From positions 4,216,001 through 4,280,000 of the forward strand of contig NZ_VIVR01000001.1 of assembly GCF_007828955.1 (NCBI RefSeq): DNA of 64,000 bases. Direction: 5' to 3'. The translations under genes and the position numbers were made by a program. This document shows positions 16,658-24,613 of the stretch, piece after piece (position 1 is the stretch's first letter; each line of letters starts with the position of its first letter). The DNA is from Kitasatospora atroaurantiaca (lineage in GTDB: Bacteria; Actinomycetota; Actinomycetes; Streptomycetales; Streptomycetaceae). The notes under the pieces were generated by a model. That model was not told the DNA's origin. It saw only the letters and a program-made list of their open reading frames with translations, and searched no databases.

Positions 16658-16690
16658 TGCCTCTGAGGCACATTTCTTGCCTGACGGGCA
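16658..16690. promoter_or_regulatory. Pair of 13-bp palindromes upstream of the XRE-cupin gene (candidate operator)
   Basis: TGCCTCTGAGGCA (16658-16670) is a perfect palindrome about its central T. TGCCTGACGGGCA (16678-16690) shares the TGCC...GGCA ends. The centres are 20 bp apart, about two helical turns, so two regulator dimers could bind on one face of the DNA. The second ends 21 bp before the regulator's ATG, which suits autoregulation. Confidence 0.6.
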
Positions 16691-16711
16691 CGGCGGGTGT
16701 GCACTGGTGCC

Positions 16712-17329
16712 ATGACTGACGACCAGGAGGTCACGGGCCTCGGCGCCCGCCTGCGCGAGCAGCGGCTGGAGAGCCGGCTCACGCTGGAGACGGCCGCCGG
16801 CCGGGTGGGCCTCTCACCAGCGTATCTGTCCCGCCTGGAGACCGGCCGACGGCAGCCCTCGCTGCCGGTGCTGCTGGGGCTGGCCAGGGCGTACGGCACC
16901 ACGGTCTCCGGGCTGCTCGGCGAGGTGCCGTCCCGGCCCGATCCGGTCGTCCGGGGCGGCGCGATCGAACCGGGACGGGCCGGCGGCTGGGGCTACCGGC
17001 GGGCCGGCGCACCCGGGCGGGCCATGCAGGCGCTGCACGTCCAGGTGCCGCCGGGCCTGCAGGACACGGTGGTCCGCGTGCACCCCGGCGAGGAGTGGCT
17101 GTACGTCACCCGGGGACGCCTGCGGCTCACCCTCGGCGAGCAGGTCCACCTGCTGGACGAAGGCGACTCCGCCCACTTCGACTCGCTCACCCCGCACTGC
17201 ATCGCGGCCGACTCCGGCGACGGCGTCGAACTGCTCTTCCTGCACACCCTGCTGCAGAGCCCCGGCGGCGAACTCTGCCTGGGCGCACCCCACCGAGAGG
17301 AGGCCCTCGATGGCCAAGGTCACCACTGA
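16712..17329 (+). CDS. XRE-family transcriptional regulator with C-terminal cupin domain
   Basis: A 205-aa protein. Residues ~8-65 are a helix-turn-helix of XRE type (L-R-E-Q-R-L...L-T-L-E-T-A-A-G-R-V-G-L-S-P-A-Y-L-S-R-L-E-T-G-R-R-Q-P-S). Residues ~110-185 are a cupin barrel (H-P-G-E-E-W-L-Y-V...L-D-E-G-D-S-A-H-F-D). Such regulators sense small molecules through the cupin. No good Shine-Dalgarno is seen before ATG 16712, so the mRNA may be leaderless or nearly so. The last 20 bp overlap a small membrane-protein gene, indicating an operon. Confidence 0.88.
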   Translation: MTDDQEVTGLGARLREQRLESRLTLETAAGRVGLSPAYLSRLETGRRQPSLPVLLGLARAYGTTVSGLLGEVPSRPDPVVRGGAIEPGRAGGWGYRRAGAPGRAMQALHVQVPPGLQDTVVRVHPGEEWLYVTRGRLRLTLGEQVHLLDEGDSAHFDSLTPHCIAADSGDGVELLFLHTLLQSPGGELCLGAPHREEALDGQGHH

Positions 17330-17444
17330 CGCCGGAAAGCCCACGGAGCACCGCGTGTGGATCCGGGCGGTCATCTACATCGCGGTCACCCACGCCTTCG
17401 CGGGCTTCGTGGTGCTGCTCTTCGCCCTCGGCGGGCGAGGCTAG
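17310..17444 (+). CDS. Small single-span membrane protein (DUF6126-like)
   Basis: A 44-aa protein with a basic N-terminal half (H-R-V-W-I-R) and one membrane segment (A-V-I-Y-I-A-V-T-H-A-F-A-G-F-V-V-L-L-F-A-L). It overlaps the end of the XRE-cupin gene by 20 bp; GAGAGGAGG lies five bases before the ATG. From memory, this pairing of an XRE-cupin regulator with a tiny membrane protein of this type recurs in streptomycetes (DUF6126); not verified. Function unknown. Confidence 0.7.
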   Translation: MAKVTTDAGKPTEHRVWIRAVIYIAVTHAFAGFVVLLFALGGRG

Positions 17445-17586
17445 CGTCGGGCTCAGCAGCCACTGGGGCGCCGTCGCCCGCCGCGTCGGGATTGCGCGAG
17501 CCGATGACCACGTCCAGGCCCGCCCGAGCGAATGCCCCGGCCAGGCTTCCGCCGACCTTGCCCGTACCGATGACCGCAATGCTCAT
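17445..17586 (-). pseudogene. 5' remnant of an F420/NADP-type Rossmann oxidoreductase
   Basis: The minus strand from ATG 17586 reads M-S-I-A-V-I-G-T-G-K-V-G-G-S-L-A...V-V-I-G-S-R-N-P, the first beta-alpha-beta of coenzyme-F420:NADP oxidoreductase-like proteins (G-x-G-x-x-G and the S-R-N-P NADP-phosphate loop). After about 50 residues the frame runs into the opposite strand of the small membrane gene and becomes arginine-rich nonsense ending near 17386. Family members are ~200 aa or more, so this is a truncated remnant. The right edge has a usable start; the rest has been lost. Confidence 0.7.
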
Positions 17587-17657
17587 GGTGCTCGCCCTTC
17601 CTGGCGCTCCGTCATTTCCGCTCTAGACGCGCCTGGTGGACCGGGGCATTCCCGTTG

Positions 17658-19079
17658 TCAGAGGCTGACCAGTGTGCACAGCGCGTCGAGGGCTCCCGCG
17701 AAGGCGCGGTCCGGCGGTGTGCCGTACCCGATCACCAGCGCGGGAGGCGCGTCCGGCGCGGGCCCGGCGGAGGCCGCGCGGCAGTCGGACATGGTGTTCA
17801 CGGCCAGCCCCAGCCACCCCGCCTGGCGGAGCAGCTCCTCCTCGCTGAGCGAGCCGGGCGGTAGTTGCAGCACCGCGTGCAGTCCGGCCGCGATCCCGGT
17901 CACCCGGACCAGCGGGGCACGCTCGGCCAGGGCCGCGACCAGCTGGTCGCGGCGCCGTCGGTAGTGCAGCCGGCAGCGCCGGACGTGCCGGTCGAAGCCG
18001 CCCGAGGTGATCAGCTCGGCCAGCGTCAGCTGCTCGAACGCGCCCGACTGCCCGTCGGCCAGCTCCTTCTGCCGTACCACCGGCTCGACCAGGGCGGCGG
18101 GCAGGGCGAGCCAGCCCAGCCGTAGCCCCGGTGCCAGGCTCTTGCTCGCGGTGCCGGCGTACACCACGCGTTCCGGGTCGAGCGCCTGCATGGCGCCGAC
18201 CGGTTGGCGGTCGTAGCGGAACTCCCCGTCGTAGTCGTCCTCGACGATCACCCCGCCGGTCTCCCTGGCCCAGGCCGCCGCGGCCGCCCGGCGCGCAGCC
18301 CGCAGCGGTACGCCGGTCGGGAACTGGTGGGCCGAGGTCAGCACGACCGCACCCACCCCCGAGCCGCTCAGCAGCTCGGTCCGTGCTCCGTCCTGGTCCA
18401 GCGGCAGCGCCACCGTCTCCAGGCCGACGGCCGTGATCACCCGATGCTGTGGCGGCAGCCCGTACTCCTCCACCGCGACGGTCCGCACGCCCTGCTCGCG
18501 CAGAGCGCCGCAGAGCAGGCCGAGGCCCTGGGTGTAGCCCGCGCAGATCAGGATCCGCCCTGGGTCGGTCCGCACCCCGCGCACCCGGGCGAGGTACTCG
18601 GCCAGAGCGCGGCGCAGTTCGATCCGGCCGCGCGGGTCCGAGTACCCGAAGGCCTCGTGCGGCGCCACGGTCAGTGCCCGGCGGGAGGCGGCCAGCCAGG
18701 CGGACCGCGGGAAGAGCGAGACATCCGGCCGGCCCGGCATCAGGTCGAAGCGGACGGCGGGCGTCCGCAGCAGGCCGGCCGTCGCCGGGACGGCGGACGG
18801 CGTGCCGCGCTCGGCCACCACCGTGCCGGAGCCCTGGCGGGCCGTCAGCCAGCCCTCCGCCGTGAGCTGCGCGTACGCCTCCGCGACGGTGTTCCTGGCG
18901 ATGCCCAAGTCCCCCGAGAGGGCGCGTGAGGAGGGCAGCCGGGTGCCCGGTGGCAGCCGTCCGTCGCGGGCCGCCGAGCGCAGCGCGTCCTCCAGGGCGG
19001 CCCGCAGCCCGAGACCGCGAGCCCGCCCGGCGGACAGGTCCAGGTGCAGGTCGCCACCGAAAGTGGCCCAGGATTCCAT
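17658..19079 (-). CDS. MocR/PdxR-family regulator (GntR HTH fused to aminotransferase-like domain)
   Basis: A 473-aa protein from ATG 19079; an in-frame ATG at 19115 would add 12 residues. The N-terminus is a GntR winged helix (G-T-R-L-P-S-S-R-A-L-S-G-D-L-G-I-A-R-N-T-V-A-E-A-Y). The remainder is a fold-type I aminotransferase domain with the PLP-Lys context Y-A-G-T-A-S-K-S-L-A-P-G-L-R-L-G-W. MocR proteins sense PLP or its adducts. It is divergent from a carboxymuconolactone-decarboxylase-like gene 50 bp away, which is probably its target. Confidence 0.9.
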   Translation of the reverse strand: MESWATFGGDLHLDLSAGRARGLGLRAALEDALRSAARDGRLPPGTRLPSSRALSGDLGIARNTVAEAYAQLTAEGWLTARQGSGTVVAERGTPSAVPATAGLLRTPAVRFDLMPGRPDVSLFPRSAWLAASRRALTVAPHEAFGYSDPRGRIELRRALAEYLARVRGVRTDPGRILICAGYTQGLGLLCGALREQGVRTVAVEEYGLPPQHRVITAVGLETVALPLDQDGARTELLSGSGVGAVVLTSAHQFPTGVPLRAARRAAAAAWARETGGVIVEDDYDGEFRYDRQPVGAMQALDPERVVYAGTASKSLAPGLRLGWLALPAALVEPVVRQKELADGQSGAFEQLTLAELITSGGFDRHVRRCRLHYRRRRDQLVAALAERAPLVRVTGIAAGLHAVLQLPPGSLSEEELLRQAGWLGLAVNTMSDCRAASAGPAPDAPPALVIGYGTPPDRAFAGALDALCTLVSL

Positions 19080-19129
19080 CTCCCAAATGAACCATACGGC
19101 CGGGCCATTGTGCATCTACGGTTGAGCAC

Positions 19130-19609
19130 ATGACGACGAACGCGAACGATCTGGTCCCCGCCCCCGAGCAGCGCATCTCCCTCCCCGAGCAGGCGCCCGA
19201 GTGGTACCGCGCCATGATCAGGCTGGACGGGGCCGCCCGGCCCGCCGTCGACCCGGTCATCGGCGAACTGGTCCGGATCCACGCCTCGGCGATCAACGGC
19301 TGCGCCCACTGCCTGGACATGCACACCACCGACGCCCGCAAGGGCGGGGAGCAGGAGCACCGGATCTACGCCCTGCCGGCCTGGCGCGAGACGCCGTACT
19401 TCACCGCCCGTGAGCGGGCGGCGCTGGCCCTCACCGAGGCGATCACCCTGATCACCAAGGGGCATGTGCCGGACGAGGTCTACGACGAGGCGGCCAAGCA
19501 GTTCGACCCCCAGGAGCTGGCCCAGCTGATCGCCGTGATCATCTCCATCAACTCCTGGAACCGGATCGCCATCACCTCCCGGCTGAGCCCGGCCCCCAAG
19601 CAGAACTGA
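19130..19609 (+). CDS. Carboxymuconolactone decarboxylase/AhpD-family protein
   Basis: A 159-aa protein with the AhpD-type redox motif C-A-H-C-L-D-M-H and the downstream helix of this fold (A-L-A-L-T-E-A-I-T). Such proteins are small peroxidase/disulfide reductase-like oligomers; the CxxC makes a redox role likelier than a decarboxylase role. It starts at ATG 19130, divergent from the MocR regulator. The shared 50-bp promoter contains two CCAT-type motifs (AACCATACGG and GGGCCATTG) that could be MocR contacts. Confidence 0.88.
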   Translation: MTTNANDLVPAPEQRISLPEQAPEWYRAMIRLDGAARPAVDPVIGELVRIHASAINGCAHCLDMHTTDARKGGEQEHRIYALPAWRETPYFTARERAALALTEAITLITKGHVPDEVYDEAAKQFDPQELAQLIAVIISINSWNRIAITSRLSPAPKQN

Positions 19610-19670
19610 CGCACCGTCCCCGTCCGAAATCCGCCAGATCCCGCCCGCCCCGGACTGACAGGCTCTCACC

Positions 19671-20501
19671 ATGACGACTCAGCAGGACAAGGCCCGCCTC
19701 TTCCACGAGCTGCACTCCCCCGGCACCCCGCTGGTGCTGGCCAACGTCTGGGACGCCGCGAGCGCCCGGCTGGTGGCGGCCGCCGGTGCCCCGGCGATCG
19801 CCACCGCCAGCGCCAGCGTCTCCTGGAGCCTCGGCGCCCAGGACGGCGGCGGGCTCGACCGGGATCGGGCACTGGCCCGGACCGCCCTGATCGCGCGCTC
19901 GGTCGACCTGCCCGTCACGGCGGACCTGGAGAGCGGCTTCGCGGACACCCCGGCCGGGGTGGGCGAGACCATCACCGAACTGCTCGCCACCGGTGCCGTC
20001 GGCGTCAACCTGGAGGACGGGCTGCACGGCGGTCCGCACGCGCTGCGGCCTGTCGACGAGGCGGCCGAACGGATCGCCGCAGCCAGGGCGGCGGCCGACA
20101 GGGCGGGCGTGCCGCTCTTCCTCAACGCCCGTACGGACGTCTTCCTGCTGGGCATCGGCGAGCCCGCCGGACGCCTCGACGAGGCGGTGTCCCGCGCCCG
20201 GGCCTTCGTCGAGGCCGGGGCGAGCGGCATCTTCGTGCCCGGCGTGGTCGACGCCCCGACCGTCGCGGCACTCGTCGAGGCGCTGCCCGTGCCGCTCAAC
20301 GTGCTGGCCTGGCCGGGCGCCCCGACCGTCCCCCAGCTGGCCGAGCTCGGCGTGGCCCGGGTCAGCCTCGGCCCCGGGCCGGCCAAGGTCGCGTACGCGG
20401 CGGTGAAGCGGGCGGCCGAGGAGGTCTACGCGACCGGTACGTACGAGGCGCTGGCCGGCGGGCTGGACTACTTCGAGCTGAACGGTCTCTTCGAGAGCTG
20501 A
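19671..20501 (+). CDS. Isocitrate lyase/PEP mutase-family enzyme
   Basis: A 276-aa (beta/alpha)8 protein. The family signature is seen in N-V-W-D-A-A-S-A-R, the metal-binding D-L-E-S-G-F, the V-N-L-E-D-G loop and the L-N-A-R-T-D-V-F motif. Members include phosphonomutases, carboxyvinyl-carboxyphosphonate mutases, oxaloacetate hydrolases and 2-methylisocitrate lyase-like enzymes. The K-K-C-G-H catalytic motif of isocitrate lyase is absent, so a C-C lyase of that type is unlikely. No phosphonate genes are nearby; the substrate is unknown. Confidence 0.85.
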   Translation: MTTQQDKARLFHELHSPGTPLVLANVWDAASARLVAAAGAPAIATASASVSWSLGAQDGGGLDRDRALARTALIARSVDLPVTADLESGFADTPAGVGETITELLATGAVGVNLEDGLHGGPHALRPVDEAAERIAAARAAADRAGVPLFLNARTDVFLLGIGEPAGRLDEAVSRARAFVEAGASGIFVPGVVDAPTVAALVEALPVPLNVLAWPGAPTVPQLAELGVARVSLGPGPAKVAYAAVKRAAEEVYATGTYEALAGGLDYFELNGLFES

Positions 20502-20650
20502 CCCCTCCGGACAGGTCCCCGACAAACTTTCGGTCAAGTTCTGGCGCTGCCGTACCGGCGGGCCCGGATATGTGGTCGAGTCTCCCCGGCCCTGCTGCCA
20601 ACAACCCGTGGCAGCGGGGCAATTGGTCAATGACGACTGGGGAGGAACTG

Positions 20651-23281
20651 TTGTCTGCACCAACCCGGACCAGACGATGGCTCACGATCTGTGCCATCGC
20701 GGCAACCATGGGCCTGATCGGCGCACCCGCCGGTGCCGCCGCGGGCTCAGGAGCGGCATCGCCCTTCGGAGCAGGGAAGTTGGCGGCGAAGGCGAAGGCC
20801 CACCTGGGCGGTGGCTTCCGCGCGGCGGTGGCGGCGGGAGGCGAGGGCGAGGGGGAGGCCGACGAGATCCAGGAAGGCGCCGACCAGCGCGCCGAGGCCC
20901 GGACCTCGCCCGGAATCGTCGCACCCGGCGCCTTCGCGGCGGCCTGGGCGCAGCTGAAGGCCCTGCCGCAGGCGGGCGGGGAGTGGAAGCACCTCACCGG
21001 CCTGCCGTACGACTCGGACGACCCCCGCTACCGGGACGTCTCCTCCAACTCCAGTGCGGGGATGGGGAAGGTCACCGGCCGGATGGCGGCCGTCGCCGCG
21101 GACGACCAGGGCCATGTGTACGCGGGCAGCGCGGGCGGCGGCGTCTGGCGTTCCTCCACCGGCGGCGGCCACTGGCAGCCGATCAGCGATCGACTGCCCA
21201 CCCAGGCCACCGGTGCGCTCGCGCTCGACGGGCACGGACGGCTCTGGCTGGGCACCGGCGAGTCGACCACCAACGCCGACGGCTACCTGGGTGCCGGGGT
21301 CTTCGTCCTGGCGAACCCGGCCGACGGCCAGTTCGGCGAGCGCAGCCGGGTCGGTGGCGCCGAGCTGGACAGCACCAGCATCCACGCCATCCGCTTCGGC
21401 GGCGACAAGGCGTGGGCGGCCACCAGCAAGGGCGTGTGGAGTCACTCCCTGGCCGACCTCTCGGGCCCGTGGACGCTGGAGTTCGCGCCCAACCCCGACT
21501 ACCTGCACGGTGGTGCGAAGGCCGCCGACCCCAGCGCCCCGTACAAGAACATCACCAGCGACATCGCCGTCGACCCGCGCGATCCGTCCAAGGTGGTCGT
21601 CGCGGTGGGCTGGCGCAGCGGCGACAGCTACAACGGCTTCTACACCGAGGTGGAGGGCAGTTGGCAGCGGATCGCCTCGCTCGGTGACCTGCCCACCGGT
21701 GCCGGGGACGTCGGCAGCGTGACCTTCGCCCGATCGGCGGACGGCTCGCGCTACTACGCGATCGACCAGTCGCCGCAGCAGCAGGCCACCGACCCGAACA
21801 GCGCGCTGGCCGGCATCTACGTCTCCAAGTCGGGCTCCCCGCTGGGGCCCTGGACGCGGATAGCCGACTACCGGAAGCTCGCCGCCGCCGGCTCGGGCCT
21901 CCAGCAGGAGGGCGACCTGCCGGGCCTCCAGGCCTGGTACGACCAGTCGCTCCAGGTCGACCCCACCAACCCGGACCACGTCTACGCCGGGCTGGAGGAG
22001 ATCTTCGAGACCTCCGACGGCGGCGCCGGGTGGAAGGCCGTCGGCCCGTACTGGAACTTCAACTTCAGTTGCTGGAGCATCGATCCGGCCAAGCAGAGCG
22101 GCGACTGCCCGCAGACCACCCACCCCGATCAGCACGGCCTCGCGGTCGGCAGCTACCGCGGCAGGTCGTACCTGGTCGCCGGCAACGACGGCGGCGTCTA
22201 CCGCCGCCCGCTGGTCGGGCAGACCGACGCGAGCGGGCACGCCACCGACTGGACGTCCCTCAACGACGGCACCATCGACACCCTGCAGTACTACTCCGTG
22301 GGGATCGGCAAGGACCCGTCCGGCCACGGCGTGGCCGTCAACGGAGGCCTGCAGGACAACGGGCAGTCCGTCCTGCGCAGCCGCGACCGGGTGATGGGCT
22401 CCAACTTCGGCGGTGACGGCGGCGACACCCTCACCGACCCGGCCAACGGCTGCAACATCGCCCAGGAGTACGTCTACCTGGCCGTGAACGTCACCCAGAA
22501 CTGTGCGGTCAACGACGGCAGCTGGCTTGCCGACCCGGCCAAGGCCACCTCCTTCAGCGTCGCCCCGCCGGACAACGCGCTCGGCGGCGCGGGCGCCCGC
22601 TTCATCGCGCCGCTCGCGTCCGACATCAAGAACGGCAAGGTCTGGATCGCCGGGGGCCGGCACGTCTGGGTGCAGTCCCAGGGCTACGCCATCCGCTCCG
22701 GCGACGCCTGGAGCAGCGCCTACGATCTCGGCGCGGGCCACGTCTCGACGGCCGTCGCGGCCTCCGGCGGCAAGGTGTACGCGGCCTGGTGCGGCCCCTG
22801 CAACAACCAGGGCTTCACCCGCGGCATCGCGGTCGGCAACGCCGACGGCACCGGCTGGCAGCAGCTCACCCTGCCCGCCGACGGCGTCGTGCCCAACCGC
22901 TACCTCAACGGGCTGACCATCGACCCGGCCGACTCCGCGCACGTCTTCCTGGCGGTCAACGGCTTCTCCCGGCACTGGACGGAAGGCCCGGGCGCGGGCA
23001 TCGGCCATGTCTTCGAGACCCGAGACTCGGGCGCGCACTGGACGGACGTCTCGGCGAACCTGCCGGACGTCCCGGCCGACTCCCTGGTGGTGACCCCGGG
23101 CGGCGGCCTGGCCCTGGCCACCGACCTCGGCGTGCTCTACCGGCCGGCCGGCCGCACCGGCTGGCAGCGTCTCGGCGAACTCCCCGCCGTCGCCGTCGAC
23201 CAGCTCAAGCTCGGCCCCGACGGCCGCCTCTACGCGGCCACCCACGGCCGAGGCCTCTGGGGCATGTCCCTCGACGACTGA
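20651..23281 (+). CDS. Secreted BNR/sortilin-type beta-propeller protein
   Basis: An 876-aa protein. TTG 20651 is preferred because GGGGAGG lies five bases before it; ATG 20630 precedes that site. A signal peptide (R-R-W-L-T-I-C-A-I-A-A-T-M-G-L-I-G-A-P-A) leads into a Gly/Ala/Glu-rich linker and then repeated propeller blades with D-G-G/S-x-D-x-G-x-x-W motifs (for example S-S-T-G-G-G-H-W-Q-P, T-S-D-G-G-A-G-W-K-A, T-R-D-S-G-A-H-W-T-D). The fold matches GH74 xyloglucanases, sialidase-like and Vps10 propellers. No catalytic residues could be assigned, so polysaccharide binding or hydrolysis is only a suggestion. Confidence 0.8.
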   Translation: MSAPTRTRRWLTICAIAATMGLIGAPAGAAAGSGAASPFGAGKLAAKAKAHLGGGFRAAVAAGGEGEGEADEIQEGADQRAEARTSPGIVAPGAFAAAWAQLKALPQAGGEWKHLTGLPYDSDDPRYRDVSSNSSAGMGKVTGRMAAVAADDQGHVYAGSAGGGVWRSSTGGGHWQPISDRLPTQATGALALDGHGRLWLGTGESTTNADGYLGAGVFVLANPADGQFGERSRVGGAELDSTSIHAIRFGGDKAWAATSKGVWSHSLADLSGPWTLEFAPNPDYLHGGAKAADPSAPYKNITSDIAVDPRDPSKVVVAVGWRSGDSYNGFYTEVEGSWQRIASLGDLPTGAGDVGSVTFARSADGSRYYAIDQSPQQQATDPNSALAGIYVSKSGSPLGPWTRIADYRKLAAAGSGLQQEGDLPGLQAWYDQSLQVDPTNPDHVYAGLEEIFETSDGGAGWKAVGPYWNFNFSCWSIDPAKQSGDCPQTTHPDQHGLAVGSYRGRSYLVAGNDGGVYRRPLVGQTDASGHATDWTSLNDGTIDTLQYYSVGIGKDPSGHGVAVNGGLQDNGQSVLRSRDRVMGSNFGGDGGDTLTDPANGCNIAQEYVYLAVNVTQNCAVNDGSWLADPAKATSFSVAPPDNALGGAGARFIAPLASDIKNGKVWIAGGRHVWVQSQGYAIRSGDAWSSAYDLGAGHVSTAVAASGGKVYAAWCGPCNNQGFTRGIAVGNADGTGWQQLTLPADGVVPNRYLNGLTIDPADSAHVFLAVNGFSRHWTEGPGAGIGHVFETRDSGAHWTDVSANLPDVPADSLVVTPGGGLALATDLGVLYRPAGRTGWQRLGELPAVAVDQLKLGPDGRLYAATHGRGLWGMSLDD

Positions 23282-23291
23282 GCAGCCACAG

Positions 23292-23365
23292 CAGGGGCTC
23301 GGGGCACTGCGCGACCAGCCCTCTACGGAGGTGCATGGTTGGCAGCGCAGTTCCCCGAGCCCCTG
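23292..23365. repeat. Dispersed inverted repeat acting as a bidirectional terminator (copy 2)
   Basis: Left arm 23292-23312 (CAGGGGCTCGGGG, then ACTGCGC) pairs with right arm 23345-23365. The 32-bp centre contains CCAGCCCTCTACGGAGGTG. The copy at 57459-57532 shares both arms and this centre. It lies between two convergent genes. Confidence 0.8.
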
Positions 23366-23386
23366 GGGTGCCCAGGTGCGTACGGT

Positions 23387-24613
23387 TCAGTGCAGGCGTA
23401 TGCGCAAGGTGCGGACGCTGTTGCTGACGAAGGAGCCGATCGGCTCCGGGGTGTGGCCTTCAGCGAGCGCGAGCTTCGGGAAGCGGCCGAACAGCCCGCG
23501 CAGCGCGGTCTCGGCCTCCAGCCGGGCCAGCCCGGCGCCCAGGCAGAAGTGCGGGCCGTGGCCGAGCGAGAGGTGCCGGGCGGGCTGCCGGGAGAGGTCG
23601 AAGCGGTCCGCGTCCGGGTAGTGCCCGGCGTCCCGCCCGGCGGCGCCGTACGAGGCCAGCAGTGCCTCGCCCCGCCGGATCAGTACGCCGCCGACCTCGA
23701 TGTCCTCGCTCGCGTACCGCAGCGGGAACTGGCCGACCGGGGAGTCGTACCTGAGCGTCTCCTCGACCACCGCCGACCAGGGGTAGGTGCCGTCCAGCAC
23801 CTGCTGCAGCTGCTCGGGGTGGGCCAGCAGGGCCCGGACGGCGTTGGTGATCAGGTTGAGCGTGGTCTCGTGCCCGGCCACCAGCATCAGCAGCAGGGTG
23901 CCGACCAGCTCCTGCTCGCTCAGCCGGTCGCCCTCCGCGCGGGCCGCGATCAGGTCGGTGGTCAGGTCGTCGCCCGGCTCCGCCCGCTTGGCCTCGACCA
24001 CCGAGCCCAGCAGCGCGAAGAGGCCGCGCTGGGCGGCGACCGCCGCCTTGGGCGTCGCGGAGCTGCTCACCAGGGTGTTGGAGAGCGCGTGCAGCTCGTC
24101 CTGCTGCGACAGCGCCAGCCCCAGCAGCTCACCGATCACCTGCATCGGCAGCGGATAGGCGAAGTGCTCCCGGAGGTCGAACTCGCCCTCCAGTCCGGCC
24201 ACCCGGTCGAGCAGCGTGGCGGTGAGGGCCTCGACCCGGGGCTGCAGCTCGGTGATCCGGCGCGGGGTGAAGGCCTGGGTGACCAGTCCGCGCAGCCGCC
24301 GGTGGTCCTCGCCGTCGGCGGTGGTCATGCCGGGTACCGTGACGAAGTTCAGCAGCGGCCAACCCTCGGGCAGGCGGCCCTCGTTGAAGGTGTTCCAGAG
24401 TCGGGCGTTCTTGCCCACCCGGGGGTCGTTCAGCAGCTGCTGGAGGGTGTCGTGGTGGGTTATCGCCCAGACCACCACCCCGCCAGGGAGTTCCACCAGG
24501 ACCGCCGGGCCGGCTTCCCGGAGGCGGGCGTTCTCGGTGTGCTGGTCGCGTCCGAAGGGGTCGAGCCGGAGGGGGACGAGCCGCTCGGAGGTGAGACTGC
24601 CGGAGGTGTCCAT
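23387..24613 (-). CDS. Cytochrome P450 of the conservon (second P450, cvnF-like)
   Basis: A 408-aa bacterial P450. Visible are the I-helix A-G-H-E-T-T, the K-helix E-E-T-L-R, and the heme loop L-G-H-G-P-H-F-C-L-G-A-G-L-A-R with the Cys ligand. It is a soluble class I enzyme that would need a ferredoxin and reductase, none of which is encoded nearby. It is the last gene of the cvn operon. Its start lies inside the end of the preceding P450 gene, a 154-bp overlap, unusual since other cvn junctions overlap by 4-23 bp. Substrate unknown. Confidence 0.9.
   Translation of the reverse strand: MDTSGSLTSERLVPLRLDPFGRDQHTENARLREAGPAVLVELPGGVVVWAITHHDTLQQLLNDPRVGKNARLWNTFNEGRLPEGWPLLNFVTVPGMTTADGEDHRRLRGLVTQAFTPRRITELQPRVEALTATLLDRVAGLEGEFDLREHFAYPLPMQVIGELLGLALSQQDELHALSNTLVSSSATPKAAVAAQRGLFALLGSVVEAKRAEPGDDLTTDLIAARAEGDRLSEQELVGTLLLMLVAGHETTLNLITNAVRALLAHPEQLQQVLDGTYPWSAVVEETLRYDSPVGQFPLRYASEDIEVGGVLIRRGEALLASYGAAGRDAGHYPDADRFDLSRQPARHLSLGHGPHFCLGAGLARLEAETALRGLFGRFPKLALAEGHTPEPIGSFVSNSVRTLRIRLH

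Noticed and set aside
17386..17444. Extension of the F420/NADP oxidoreductase remnant over the small membrane-protein gene
   Set aside because: Sequence past about residue 50 is Arg-rich antisense of the membrane gene, with no family similarity, so the remnant was ended at 17445.
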